Of a DNA stretch of 15,879 nucleotides, positions 7,399-14,402 are shown in pieces. The position numbers and the translations under genes were made by a program. The stretch covers positions 1 through 15,879 of the forward strand of contig JANXQE010000447.1 of NCBI GenBank assembly GCA_025356925.1, given 5' to 3'. Origin of the DNA: Limisphaerales bacterium. GTDB lineage: Bacteria > Verrucomicrobiota > Verrucomicrobiia > Limisphaerales > UBA8199. Under the pieces are notes generated by a model that worked only from the letters and a program-made list of their open reading frames with translations, ran no database searches and was not told the DNA's origin. Each line of letters starts with the position of its first letter. Position 1 is the stretch's first letter.

Positions 7399-7633
7399 CT
7401 GCGCGCTCAAAAGTCGAGCCCTCCGGTTAAGGGGTGTTTGCCCGGCGCGGTTTTGGTGGATTGGGACTTGCAATTTGCCCAAGAAGGTCCAATGTTCGCG
7501 CATCTGTCAAACAGCTTGTCGCTCCCACGGCATGGTAAATCTTCAGGTGAACTCGGTTCAGTGATGATTTGAAACCCGATAAGCGGGAACAGTCTGGAGA
7601 AAGCAAGAGTTAGTGAAGGACAGGAAAGTATAG
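7399..7633 (+). promoter_or_regulatory. Leader region of the RRM gene
   Basis: There is no protein-like frame here. CCCG/CGGG arms at 7575-7578 and 7584-7587 can form a small hairpin, and AGGA at 7622-7625 (8 bases before the ATG) is a good Shine-Dalgarno site. The promoter of the RNA-binding protein gene must lie here, since the upstream cupin gene is unrelated, but I cannot place it with confidence. A long leader would suit the cold-induced control known for some bacterial RRM genes; that is inference. Confidence 0.45.
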
Positions 7634-7975
7634 ATGAGTGCAAAATTGTTTGTTGGGAACCTTAGTTTCAACATCACCGAAAACGACCTGCAGGATGCCT
7701 TCGCGGCACACGGTACCGTGGTCGAAGCCAACCTGATGATGGACCGGGCCACTGGCCGTCCGCGCGGGTTCGGTTTCGTCACCATGAGCACGCCTGAAGA
7801 GGCTCAGAAAGCGATTGACGCCCTGCATGGCAAGGAATTGGGCGGACGTGCCCTGACCGTTAATATTGCTCGCCCTCGCGAAGAACGCCCCGGCGGCGGC
7901 GGCGGTGGCGGCCGGCGGGACTTCGGCGGCGGTGGGGGCGGCGGTGGCGGTGGCGGTCGGCGCGAGCGCTACTAG
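7634..7975 (+). CDS. Glycine-rich RRM RNA-binding protein
   Basis: This 113-residue protein has one RNA recognition motif at residues 1-80. RNP2 is LFVGNL (residues 5-10) and RNP1 is RGFGFVTM (about residues 44-51), both with the aromatic residues that stack on RNA bases. It ends in a low-complexity tail of two glycine runs broken by RRDF and closed by RRERY. This is the architecture of cyanobacterial, proteobacterial and verrucomicrobial Rbp-like proteins, which are often cold-induced and thought to act as RNA chaperones. The start has a good Shine-Dalgarno site, AGGA 8 bases upstream. A strong intrinsic terminator 18 bases after the stop makes this a single-gene unit. Confidence 0.93.
   Translation: MSAKLFVGNLSFNITENDLQDAFAAHGTVVEANLMMDRATGRPRGFGFVTMSTPEEAQKAIDALHGKELGGRALTVNIARPREERPGGGGGGGRRDFGGGGGGGGGGGRRERY
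7892..7957 (+). repeat. GGC/GGT trinucleotide tract encoding the glycine tail
   Basis: Two runs of GGC and GGT codons, broken by codons for RRDF, encode the glycine runs of the RRM protein. The repeat unit is a codon, so slippage would change tail length without shifting the frame. Confidence 0.75.
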
Positions 7976-7993
7976 TCTCAGTTCATTTTCGAG

Positions 7994-8022
7994 ATACCCG
8001 GGGCGAACCCGGGTATTCTTTT
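7994..8022 (+). terminator. Intrinsic terminator of the RRM gene
   Basis: The arms ATACCCGGG (7994-8002) and CCCGGGTAT (8008-8016) form a perfect 9-bp stem with a 5-base loop, followed by TCTTTT (8017-8022). Stem, loop and T-tract all fit a rho-independent terminator for the plus strand. Confidence 0.92.
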
Positions 8023-8024
8023 AA

Positions 8025-8140
8025 GACCAAGGGTGCGGTGTTCACGCCGCTCGGACAGGGTTTGGTTTGAGACCAACCCTCGCAACCCCTACGGCTTGAA
8101 AGCACGTAGGGTGACGCGGCTTAAACACCGCACCTTGGTC
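8025..8140. repeat. Three-arm inverted-repeat element (possible structured RNA or MITE/REP-like repeat)
   Basis: The outer arms GACCAAGGGTGCGGTGTT (8025-8042) and AACACCGCACCTTGGTC (8124-8140) pair perfectly apart from one bulged G. The stem continues with GCCGC (8046-8050) against GCGGC (8116-8120). Inside lie two hairpins. The first pairs 8057-8066 with 8072-8080 (9 bp, one bulged T). The second pairs CCCTACGGCT (8087-8096) with 8101-8111 (10 bp, one bulged A, loop TGAA). The result is a three-way junction of about 116 bases. It starts two bases after the terminator and ends 56 bases from the aldehyde dehydrogenase stop. There is no T-tract after it and no clear target-site duplication. It could be a mobile palindromic element or a non-coding RNA; the sequence alone does not decide. 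Confidence 0.75.
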
Positions 8141-8196
8141 GTCACGTTGTTTCGCGGGCGCTCACCAGGCAGACCCAGAGCTGGATTAGCGCATTA

Positions 8197-9792
8197 TCAC
8201 AGGCCGATCACCACCGCCTTGGTTTCGCTGTAGTGCTCCAAGACTTCATGACCCATCTCCCGGCCCCAGCCCGACTGCTTATAACCGCCGAACGGCAAGG
8301 CGGCGTCGAATACGTTGTAACAGTTGATCCAAACGGTGCCTGCCCGAAGCTCGGCCGCGACCCGATGAGCCTTGCTCACGTCCCGAGTCCAGATACCCGC
8401 CGCGAGCCCATATTCCGTCGCGTTGGCTCGTGAAAGCAGGTCCTCCACCCCGGAAAAAGGCTCGGCGACTACGACCGGACCAAAGATCTCGTCACGCACG
8501 ATGCTCATTTCCGGACGGACATTCTTGATGACGGTCGGTTGAATAAAGTAACCACGATCCCCTACCCGTCCTCCACCCGTCACATAACAAGCTCCATCAG
8601 CTTTCCCCTGGTCGAGAAAATGAGTGACGCGGGCCAATTGTTCCTCGGAAACCAACGGGCCCATCTGGGTTTCTTCCGAAAGGCCGGGCCCGAGTTTAAT
8701 TTTCTTCGCCCGCTCCGCCACTCCGGCCACAACATCATCAAAGATCTCCCGTTCCACCAGTAACCGGGACCCGGCGCAACAACACTGGCCGTGATTGAAG
8801 AAGATGGCGTTGGCCGCCCCGCTGATGGCAACCTCGAGGTCACCCGCGTCCTTGAAAACAATGTTCGGCGATTTGCCCCCCAATTCCAAACTCACTTTCT
8901 TCAGATTCCCCGCCGCGGCGCGCACGATGGCACGTCCGACTTCGGTCGAGCCTGTGAAAGCGAGTTTATCAACGCCCGGATGGGCGGCCAGGGCCGCGCC
9001 GGCCGTCTCGCCAAAACCCGTGACGATATTCACGACGCCTTCGGGGATGCCGGCTTCCGGCAGAAGTTCGCCCAACCGCAAGGCCGAGAGCGGCGTTTGT
9101 TCGGCAGGCTTGAGCACCACGCAGTTGCCGGTCGTCAGAGCGGGGCCGAGCTTCCACGCCGCCATGAGCAGTGGGAAATTCCAGGGGATGATTTGCCCAA
9201 CCACACCGACTGGCTCACGCAATGTGAACGCGTGGAACCGCGCCCCGGGAGCGTATGGCACACTGATAGGGATAGTGTTGCCTTCCACCTTCGTCGCCCA
9301 GCCGGCCATGTAATGAAACAGGTCCGCCGCCAGCGGCACGTCGGCCACTCGGGCGACCGCCTTGGGCTTGCCATTGTCCAGCGACTCCAACTCGGCGAAT
9401 TCATCCGCATGTTTGAGCAGTAAGTCGCCGACGCGCCAAAGTAATTTGCCCCGTTCGCTGGGGGTCATTCTCCGCCAGGGCCCGGACTCGAAGGCCTGCC
9501 GCGCGGCCCGAACGGCCCGGTCGACATCTTCGGCCCGGCCCTCCGGAACACGGCATAACACAGAGGCGTCTGCGGGATTGAGCACATCGAAGAGGTTGCC
9601 CGCGATCGACGGCACCCAGCGGCCGGCGATCAGGTTGTGCTTTGGCCGGCTGAGCCAGGCTACGACCTCCGAGCGCGGGCCGTGCCCGTTACCGGGGGAC
9701 CCATGGCCGTTGCCGTGAGCAGGAAGAGTTTGGGAACGGTGATTTTTGGAACGACGATTCGGGGTCTTCGCTGGCGAAGGGATGGTTTTCAT
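8197..9792 (-). CDS. Aldehyde dehydrogenase (NAD(P)+-dependent, ALDH1/2-like)
   Basis: This 531-residue protein oxidises an aldehyde to its carboxylic acid with NAD(P)+. The family landmarks are all present: catalytic Asn in IIPWNFPLLMA, general base Glu303 in SLELGGKSPN, nucleophile Cys338 in the middle of GQCCCAGSR, and EIFGPVV near the C-terminal cofactor site. The catalytic domain begins at about residue 50 (HNLIAGRWV). Before it lies an unusual low-complexity tail rich in basic residues, Pro, Gly and His, with GNGHG twice (residues 27-39). The close type is the ALDH1/2, betaine and phenylacetaldehyde dehydrogenase group; the natural aldehyde is not identifiable. It is downstream of the TSUP gene on the same strand, with a 95-base gap that may hold its own promoter. 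No strong Shine-Dalgarno site precedes the ATG, so a later start is possible. Confidence 0.95.
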   Translation of the reverse strand: MKTIPSPAKTPNRRSKNHRSQTLPAHGNGHGSPGNGHGPRSEVVAWLSRPKHNLIAGRWVPSIAGNLFDVLNPADASVLCRVPEGRAEDVDRAVRAARQAFESGPWRRMTPSERGKLLWRVGDLLLKHADEFAELESLDNGKPKAVARVADVPLAADLFHYMAGWATKVEGNTIPISVPYAPGARFHAFTLREPVGVVGQIIPWNFPLLMAAWKLGPALTTGNCVVLKPAEQTPLSALRLGELLPEAGIPEGVVNIVTGFGETAGAALAAHPGVDKLAFTGSTEVGRAIVRAAAGNLKKVSLELGGKSPNIVFKDAGDLEVAISGAANAIFFNHGQCCCAGSRLLVEREIFDDVVAGVAERAKKIKLGPGLSEETQMGPLVSEEQLARVTHFLDQGKADGACYVTGGGRVGDRGYFIQPTVIKNVRPEMSIVRDEIFGPVVVAEPFSGVEDLLSRANATEYGLAAGIWTRDVSKAHRVAAELRAGTVWINCYNVFDAALPFGGYKQSGWGREMGHEVLEHYSETKAVVIGL

Positions 9793-9862
9793 AAGGTTTG
9801 ACAGGATGGTTTGTGTTTCGGCGCTGAAGCACCCTGCACCCTAAACCGCAGCGATAAAGATG

Positions 9863-9874
9863 GCAAATGTTTGC
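9863..9874. promoter_or_regulatory. Small palindrome upstream of the aldehyde dehydrogenase
   Basis: GCAAA-TG-TTTGC is a perfect 5-base-arm palindrome in the 95-base gap between the TSUP stop and the ALDH start, about 70 bases before the ALDH ATG (minus strand). No T-run follows it on either side, so it fits a repressor site better than a terminator. No regulator gene is adjacent. Confidence 0.25.
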
Positions 9875-9887
9875 TATTAGCGCCGCC

Positions 9888-10661
9888 TCAACGCAGGAAC
9901 TGTTGATAGAAGGTCACCGCGGAGAGCGCCAACCCAATGAACGTGATAATTTGGCGGACTCTTCGTTGGGCGATCCGCTGGGAAAAATGCGAGCCCAGAA
10001 AATAGCCGAGCACAGCCCCGGCGACCATGACGCCAGCCTTGGGCCAATGGATCAAGCCGGCCAGGATGAACCAACTGGCCGCGACCAGGTTGATGAGCGA
10101 GCCCAGAATGGTTTTCAGCGTGTTCATCTCATGGATATCGCGCAACCCGATGAAACCGAGCGACGCCAACATGAGGATACCAATGCCCGCTCCGAAATAC
10201 CCGCCGTAGATGGCGACCGCGAACTGAAAAGCGATCGCGCCCCAGATTGCCCGGGTGGTGCTGCCCGCTGGACCCTCACCTGGATCCGTAAACCGCCGCA
10301 CGAACCCCTGGGCCAGGAATAGCAGCGTAGCGAACAGGATTAGGAATGGGACTAGCTTCGAGAAGGTCTTGTTGCTGGTGACGGTGAGCAGAAAGCTGCC
10401 CAATAAACCACCGGCCACGCTGATGGGCACAAAGCGCCAGAGCCATGGGCGGACACTCCGGAGATGCTGCCGGTAGCCGAAGATTCCGCCAGAGGTCCCA
10501 ATCACTAGAGCCAGCGTGCTGGTGGCATTAGCTACGATCGACGGAGTCCCAAAAACCAGCAGCGTCGGAAAAGTCACCAACGTGCCGCCACCAGCAACCG
10601 CGTTAATCGCACCGCCGACGGCGGCCGCAGCTAACAACCCGGCCATTTCGGTCCCTGACAT
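9888..10661 (-). CDS. TSUP (TauE/SafE) family membrane exporter
   Basis: This 257-residue, highly hydrophobic protein has about seven or eight membrane segments. It shows the two-fold repeat of the TauE/SafE family: GGAINAVAGGGTLVTFPTLL near the N-terminus and YGGYFGAGIGILMLASLG in the second half. TSUP proteins are inner-membrane carriers thought to export sulfite, sulfoacetate or other small organic anions; the substrate cannot be told here. The ATG at 10661 is 26 bases after the rsmH stop, so it is probably co-transcribed with rsmH. A second Met (residue 6) is an alternative start. The rsmH-TSUP gap contains a small CCGGC/GCCGG hairpin but no T-tract. Confidence 0.92.
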   Translation of the reverse strand: MSGTEMAGLLAAAAVGGAINAVAGGGTLVTFPTLLVFGTPSIVANATSTLALVIGTSGGIFGYRQHLRSVRPWLWRFVPISVAGGLLGSFLLTVTSNKTFSKLVPFLILFATLLFLAQGFVRRFTDPGEGPAGSTTRAIWGAIAFQFAVAIYGGYFGAGIGILMLASLGFIGLRDIHEMNTLKTILGSLINLVAASWFILAGLIHWPKAGVMVAGAVLGYFLGSHFSQRIAQRRVRQIITFIGLALSAVTFYQQFLR

Positions 10662-10687
10662 CGTTGCGCCGGCAAAGCAGCCGGAGG

Positions 10688-11815
10688 TTAACCGAGCGCC
10701 GGGCCCGCGGCGTCCTGGTGCGAGGGGCCCACGCGCCGTGCCCAGCGCAGTTTGGCCGAGGTTGCGCGCGGGTTGGCCTGGCGTTCTGCCGCCGTAGGTC
10801 GGGTGACCTCGGGCGCGATCTCCGAGTAGAGCCCTTCCCGCAGGCCGGAGGCGAAGGCCTTTTTCACACGGCGGTCCTCACCGGAATGAAACGTCAAAAT
10901 CGCGGCGCGCCCACCCGGGTTTAAACACGCCGGGACTTGTCGCAACAAAGCGTCCAGCACTGAGAACTCATCATTGACCGCGATTCGCAGCGCTTGGAAT
11001 GTTCGACGCACCGAGAGCGCGACTTCCTCCCGGTTGATGCGCGACAAGACCGCGTGGATCTTCGCAACCAGGGCGCCCGTGGTCGCAAAGCCGCGGCCGG
11101 CGAGCGCGGGCCCGAGCAGTGTGGCAAAGGGCTCGTCCGCGTTCTGCACCAGCAAATCAACCAGCTCGCCCGGCGCTATCGACTCCAGGAGGGCCGAGGC
11201 AGATCGCCCCCGGCCGGGGTTCATGCGCATATCCAAGGGCCCATCGTATTTGAATGAAAAGCCGCGTTTCGGGTCATCCAATTGCATGGCTGACACGCCC
11301 AGATCGGCCAGGATCAAGTCGACGCCGCAAAGTCCCAGTCCGGCGAGTACTTGCGCAAGCCCCGCAAAGTTTCCCCGATAAGGCGTGAATACCTCCAAAC
11401 CGAATCCCGCCGCACGGAAACGACCCTCCGCCTTAGGCAACTCCATTGGGTCCTGGTCCAGGCCAACCAGCCGCCCGCCGGGTGCGAGCCGTGGCAAGAG
11501 GGCTCGCGCGTGTCCCCCGTAGCCCAGTGTGCAGTCTACAGCCACCTCGCCCGGGCGCGGCGCCAGAGCAGCCAGCACTTCATCAACCATAATCGGTCGA
11601 TGCATTCCGGCGGGGGTTTTACCCGATTCGAGCACCTTGGTTATCGTATCTCCAAACCGTTCCGGATCATGTTCCTTGTATTTTTGCTCAAAGCCTCGTG
11701 GGTATTTTCCAGCGTAACGCGGCCGCCGCTTGCGGGGTTGGGTCGCGCGCGGAGCCGCTGAGAGATCCGGCAGCTTTTTGGGTGTTTCGTCCACAGGCCA
11801 GTCAGCGTATGCCAT
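10688..11815 (-). CDS. rsmH: 16S rRNA (cytosine1402-N4)-methyltransferase RsmH
   Basis: RsmH methylates N4 of C1402 in the 16S rRNA decoding centre using S-adenosylmethionine. With the ATG at 11815 the protein has 375 residues, against roughly 310 for the usual form. The extra length is a basic N-terminal extension (residues 25-70, with RKRRPRYAGKYPRGFEQKY) before the family start HRPIMVDEVL. The SAM site is seen in TLGYGGHARALL (about 96-107) and GLDQDP. DLGVSAMQLDDPKRGFSF and DMRMNP are diagnostic. The usual HSLED motif reads HSGED, with Gly312 in place of Leu. The frame is open to a GTG at 11887; I prefer 11815 because an AGG lies about 8 bases before it. The gene is not beside mraZ or ftsL as in a standard dcw cluster. 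It heads a run with TSUP and ALDH, divergent from the S41 protease. Confidence 0.93.
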   Translation of the reverse strand: MAYADWPVDETPKKLPDLSAAPRATQPRKRRPRYAGKYPRGFEQKYKEHDPERFGDTITKVLESGKTPAGMHRPIMVDEVLAALAPRPGEVAVDCTLGYGGHARALLPRLAPGGRLVGLDQDPMELPKAEGRFRAAGFGLEVFTPYRGNFAGLAQVLAGLGLCGVDLILADLGVSAMQLDDPKRGFSFKYDGPLDMRMNPGRGRSASALLESIAPGELVDLLVQNADEPFATLLGPALAGRGFATTGALVAKIHAVLSRINREEVALSVRRTFQALRIAVNDEFSVLDALLRQVPACLNPGGRAAILTFHSGEDRRVKKAFASGLREGLYSEIAPEVTRPTAAERQANPRATSAKLRWARRVGPSHQDAAGPALG

Positions 11816-11892
11816 GCGCGGCCTAACCACCAGCAGCTTTGGTCGTTCTCCGTGCTTCCTTACCTGCGATTCAATTTCCGACTGCACGTTCC

Positions 11893-11921
11893 TTGCAAAC
11901 CTGGGGATTGCCGCTTACTTT
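11893..11921 (+). promoter_or_regulatory. Candidate sigma-70 promoter of the S41 protease gene
   Basis: TTGCAA (11893-11898) and TACTTT (11916-11921) are separated by exactly 17 bases. The -10 box ends 26 bases before the ATG at 11948. Each box matches the consensus at four of six positions, so this is only a candidate. Confidence 0.3.
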
Positions 11922-11947
11922 CTGGCAGTATTGACGTTTGCCGCGCT

Positions 11948-13282
11948 ATGAAACGACGACTTATGTACGGATTCCTGGCCCTCGCTCTGAGCGTGAACCT
12001 GGTAATTGGGACTCGCATCTTCCTGGCCTCCGCCCAGGCCGCTGAGAAGGATTCGGCCTACCCAAGCCTGGACGTGTTCACTTATGTGATGGAGAAGGTC
12101 CGCAAAGACTACGTGGATGGTCAAAAAGTCACCTACCAGGACCTGGTGTACGGAGCGCTCAAGGGAATGATCAGCACCCTCGATCCGCATAGTGAATTCA
12201 TGGAACCCGAGAAGTACAAAGAGCTGCAAAACGACACCCAAGGCGCCTTTGGAGGCTTAGGCATCGTGGTTTCCATGAAAGATAACTTCGTGACGGTGGT
12301 CGCGCCGATGGATGATAGCCCAGGGTTTAAGGCCGGGGTTCTGTCGGGAGATCGGATCATCCGGATCGATGGCAAGAGTACCGAAAAAATGAGCCTGCCG
12401 GATGTCGTCAAAACTTTGCGCGGTGAGCCCGGCACGGAGATTCGAATCACCGTCTTCCGCCCCTCCTCCAGCCAGGTCCAGGAATTCGCCTTGACGCGTT
12501 CAGTCATCAACATCGACATGGTCAAAGATATCAACGGGAAAAAAGAGTTTCCTCTAAGCGAAAACAAGATTGGTTACGTCCGGCTCGTGCAGTTTGGCGA
12601 GAAGACCAGCGATGATTTGGAGACGGCCCTCAGGACCTTGCGCAAAGAGGGCATGCAGGCGCTGGTCCTGGATTTGCGCTGGAACCCCGGCGGGCTCCTC
12701 GACCAGGCGGTGGATGTTTGCGAAAAATTTCTGCCCCACGGGCAACTGGTGGTTACGACCGAAGGCCGGAACGCTGCTCAAAACTCCTCCCGCTATGCCA
12801 ATGGCCACGGTGATGAACTGAAAGGCATGCCCATTGTGGTGCTGGCGAATCTGGGCAGCGCCAGTGCCTCGGAAATCGTCACGGGCTGCTTGCAGGACGT
12901 CAAGCGCGCGCTGGTTTTGGGCGAAAAGACCTTCGGCAAAGGCTCGGTCCAGAGCATTTTACCGCTGCAGGACGGCTCAGCCCTCCGGTTGACCACTGCC
13001 AAATACTACACGCCCAGCCACAAAGTCATTCACGAGGAAGGCATCACGCCGGATATCCTTGTCCCGATGACCGATGAAGAGGACCGTGATGTTCAACTCC
13101 GACGTTCGCCCGGTGGTCTGGAGAGCCTCAGCGAACCAGAGCGCGACCGCGTGACCCATGCCCATGATCCGCAACTGGAACGTGCTTTAGACCTGCTCAA
13201 AGCCATCACCGTGTTTACCGAACGCGCGCCCGCTCCGGACCGCCGGGTGGCTAAAGGCGACAAAGTCGCGGCGGCTAAATGA
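11948..13282 (+). CDS. S41 family C-terminal processing protease (CtpA/Prc type)
   Basis: This 444-residue protein has an N-terminal signal or anchor segment (residues 5-30), an N-terminal helical region, a PDZ domain at about 95-180 (GGLGIVVSMKD, GVLSGDRIIRIDG) and an S41 catalytic domain at about 205-385. The catalytic Ser306 lies in LGSASASE and the paired Lys331 in KTFGKGSVQ, 25 residues apart as in other CtpA/Prc enzymes; Gln335 completes the site. The family trims C-terminal tails of envelope proteins outside the cytoplasm. The long C-terminal tail after about residue 385 is charged and low in complexity. The frame extends upstream to 11852, but the ATG at 11948 starts the signal sequence, so I use it. 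It lies 3 bases before tsaD, so the two are co-transcribed. It is divergent from rsmH. Confidence 0.95.
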   Translation: MKRRLMYGFLALALSVNLVIGTRIFLASAQAAEKDSAYPSLDVFTYVMEKVRKDYVDGQKVTYQDLVYGALKGMISTLDPHSEFMEPEKYKELQNDTQGAFGGLGIVVSMKDNFVTVVAPMDDSPGFKAGVLSGDRIIRIDGKSTEKMSLPDVVKTLRGEPGTEIRITVFRPSSSQVQEFALTRSVINIDMVKDINGKKEFPLSENKIGYVRLVQFGEKTSDDLETALRTLRKEGMQALVLDLRWNPGGLLDQAVDVCEKFLPHGQLVVTTEGRNAAQNSSRYANGHGDELKGMPIVVLANLGSASASEIVTGCLQDVKRALVLGEKTFGKGSVQSILPLQDGSALRLTTAKYYTPSHKVIHEEGITPDILVPMTDEEDRDVQLRRSPGGLESLSEPERDRVTHAHDPQLERALDLLKAITVFTERAPAPDRRVAKGDKVAAAK

Positions 13283-13285
13283 AGC

Positions 13286-14359
13286 ATGCCGCTGCTCGCC
13301 TTCGAAACGTCCTGTGACGAAACCGGTGCCGCAGTTGTTCACCAGGGCAAAGTTCTCTCCAACGTCGTTTCCTCTCAGATCAGTCTTCATGCTGAATACG
13401 GCGGAGTCGTCCCGGAACTAGCCGCGCGCGAGCATTTGCGCAATCTGGTTCCAGTCGCGCGAACGGCCCTCCAGGAGGCGGGCATTTCCGCCAAGTGCCT
13501 TGACGCCGTGTGCGCAACGCAAGGACCCGGCCTGCCCAGCGCGTTGATGGTGGGTCTCAGAGCCGGTCAAGCGTTGGCCTTCACCCTGCGCCGACCTTTT
13601 ATCGCAGTCCATCACCACGAAGCGCATCTCTACTCGCCCTGGCTCACGGGCAGTCCGCCGACCGCTGATTTCTCAAACTTCCAGCCGAACGTTTCGCTTA
13701 TTGTCAGCGGCGGTCACACCCTGCTGGTCCACGTTCCGGAAGAACTCCGGGCGCAGTTGCTGGGCACGACGCTGGACGATGCCGCCGGCGAATGTTTCGA
13801 CAAAACCGGCAAGCTGATGGGCCTGCCCTACCCCGCCGGTCCCACTATCGATCGGCTGGCCGAGCAGGGAAACCCGTCCGCGTTTGAGTTTCCCCGCCCC
13901 CTTCTCCACGAGCAAAATAACGACTTCAGCTTTAGCGGTTTGAAAACGTCCGTGCGCTATTTTCTGAGGGATCATCCGGAAATCTTCAGTAAGCGGCAGC
14001 AAATCCGGGACCTGTGCGCCAGTGTCCAGGCGGCGATCGTCGAGGTTCTGGTGACCAAAACCATTCGCGCAGCCCGGCGCTCAGGCGTCCGCTGCGTTAC
14101 CGCCTCAGGCGGGGTGGCTTGCAATCGTGCCTTGCGCGCGCAACTCGCTGCGGCCTGTCAGCGGGAAGGTTTCTGTCTGCGCCTGGCCGAACCCAGGTTT
14201 TGCACCGATAATGCCGCGATGATCGGGGTACTGGCAGAACGGAAATTCCAGCTTTCCACGGAGCCAACGACGTTCGATGCTGATATTCTTCCAAGCTGGG
14301 CCTTCTCGGATTCCAACCAGGGCGCAGCATTCGCCGAGGCTCGACCCGTTTTGCAGTAA
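13286..14359 (+). CDS. tsaD: tRNA N6-threonylcarbamoyladenosine synthase subunit TsaD
   Basis: TsaD transfers the threonylcarbamoyl group to A37 of tRNAs that read ANN codons, in the cytoplasm with TsaB and TsaE. The 357-residue protein has the ASKHA-fold start LLAFETSCDETGAAVV and the substrate-loop region TQGPGLPSALMVGL. The metal ligands are His110 and His114 in HHHEAH (classically HHLEGH) and Asp308 in FCTDNAAMIG. Length is close to the usual 335-360. The ATG follows the S41 protease stop by three bases, showing a shared transcript. It ends 43 bases from the stop of the convergent aminotransferase, with no clear terminator between them. Confidence 0.97.
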   Translation: MPLLAFETSCDETGAAVVHQGKVLSNVVSSQISLHAEYGGVVPELAAREHLRNLVPVARTALQEAGISAKCLDAVCATQGPGLPSALMVGLRAGQALAFTLRRPFIAVHHHEAHLYSPWLTGSPPTADFSNFQPNVSLIVSGGHTLLVHVPEELRAQLLGTTLDDAAGECFDKTGKLMGLPYPAGPTIDRLAEQGNPSAFEFPRPLLHEQNNDFSFSGLKTSVRYFLRDHPEIFSKRQQIRDLCASVQAAIVEVLVTKTIRAARRSGVRCVTASGGVACNRALRAQLAAACQREGFCLRLAEPRFCTDNAAMIGVLAERKFQLSTEPTTFDADILPSWAFSDSNQGAAFAEARPVLQ

Positions 14360-14402
14360 ACTGCCCCTTCGTTTCGACAGTCGGGTCTGGGTTGGATCCT
14401 GA

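Noticed and set aside
8025..8140. Integron attC site or second intrinsic terminator as an explanation of the three-arm element
   Set aside because: The core RYYYAAC/GTTRRRY boxes of attC are not at the ends, and no integrase or cassette lies near. There is no T-tract after the outer stem, and a full terminator already lies just upstream.
8791..9423. Plus-strand open frame of 210 codons opposite the aldehyde dehydrogenase
   Set aside because: The ALDH frame carries the catalytic residues in order. The opposite frame has no recognisable feature.
14360..14402. Bidirectional terminator between tsaD and the convergent aminotransferase
   Set aside because: Only a 4-base AGTC/GACT pairing is possible and there is no T-run on either strand, so I do not call one.
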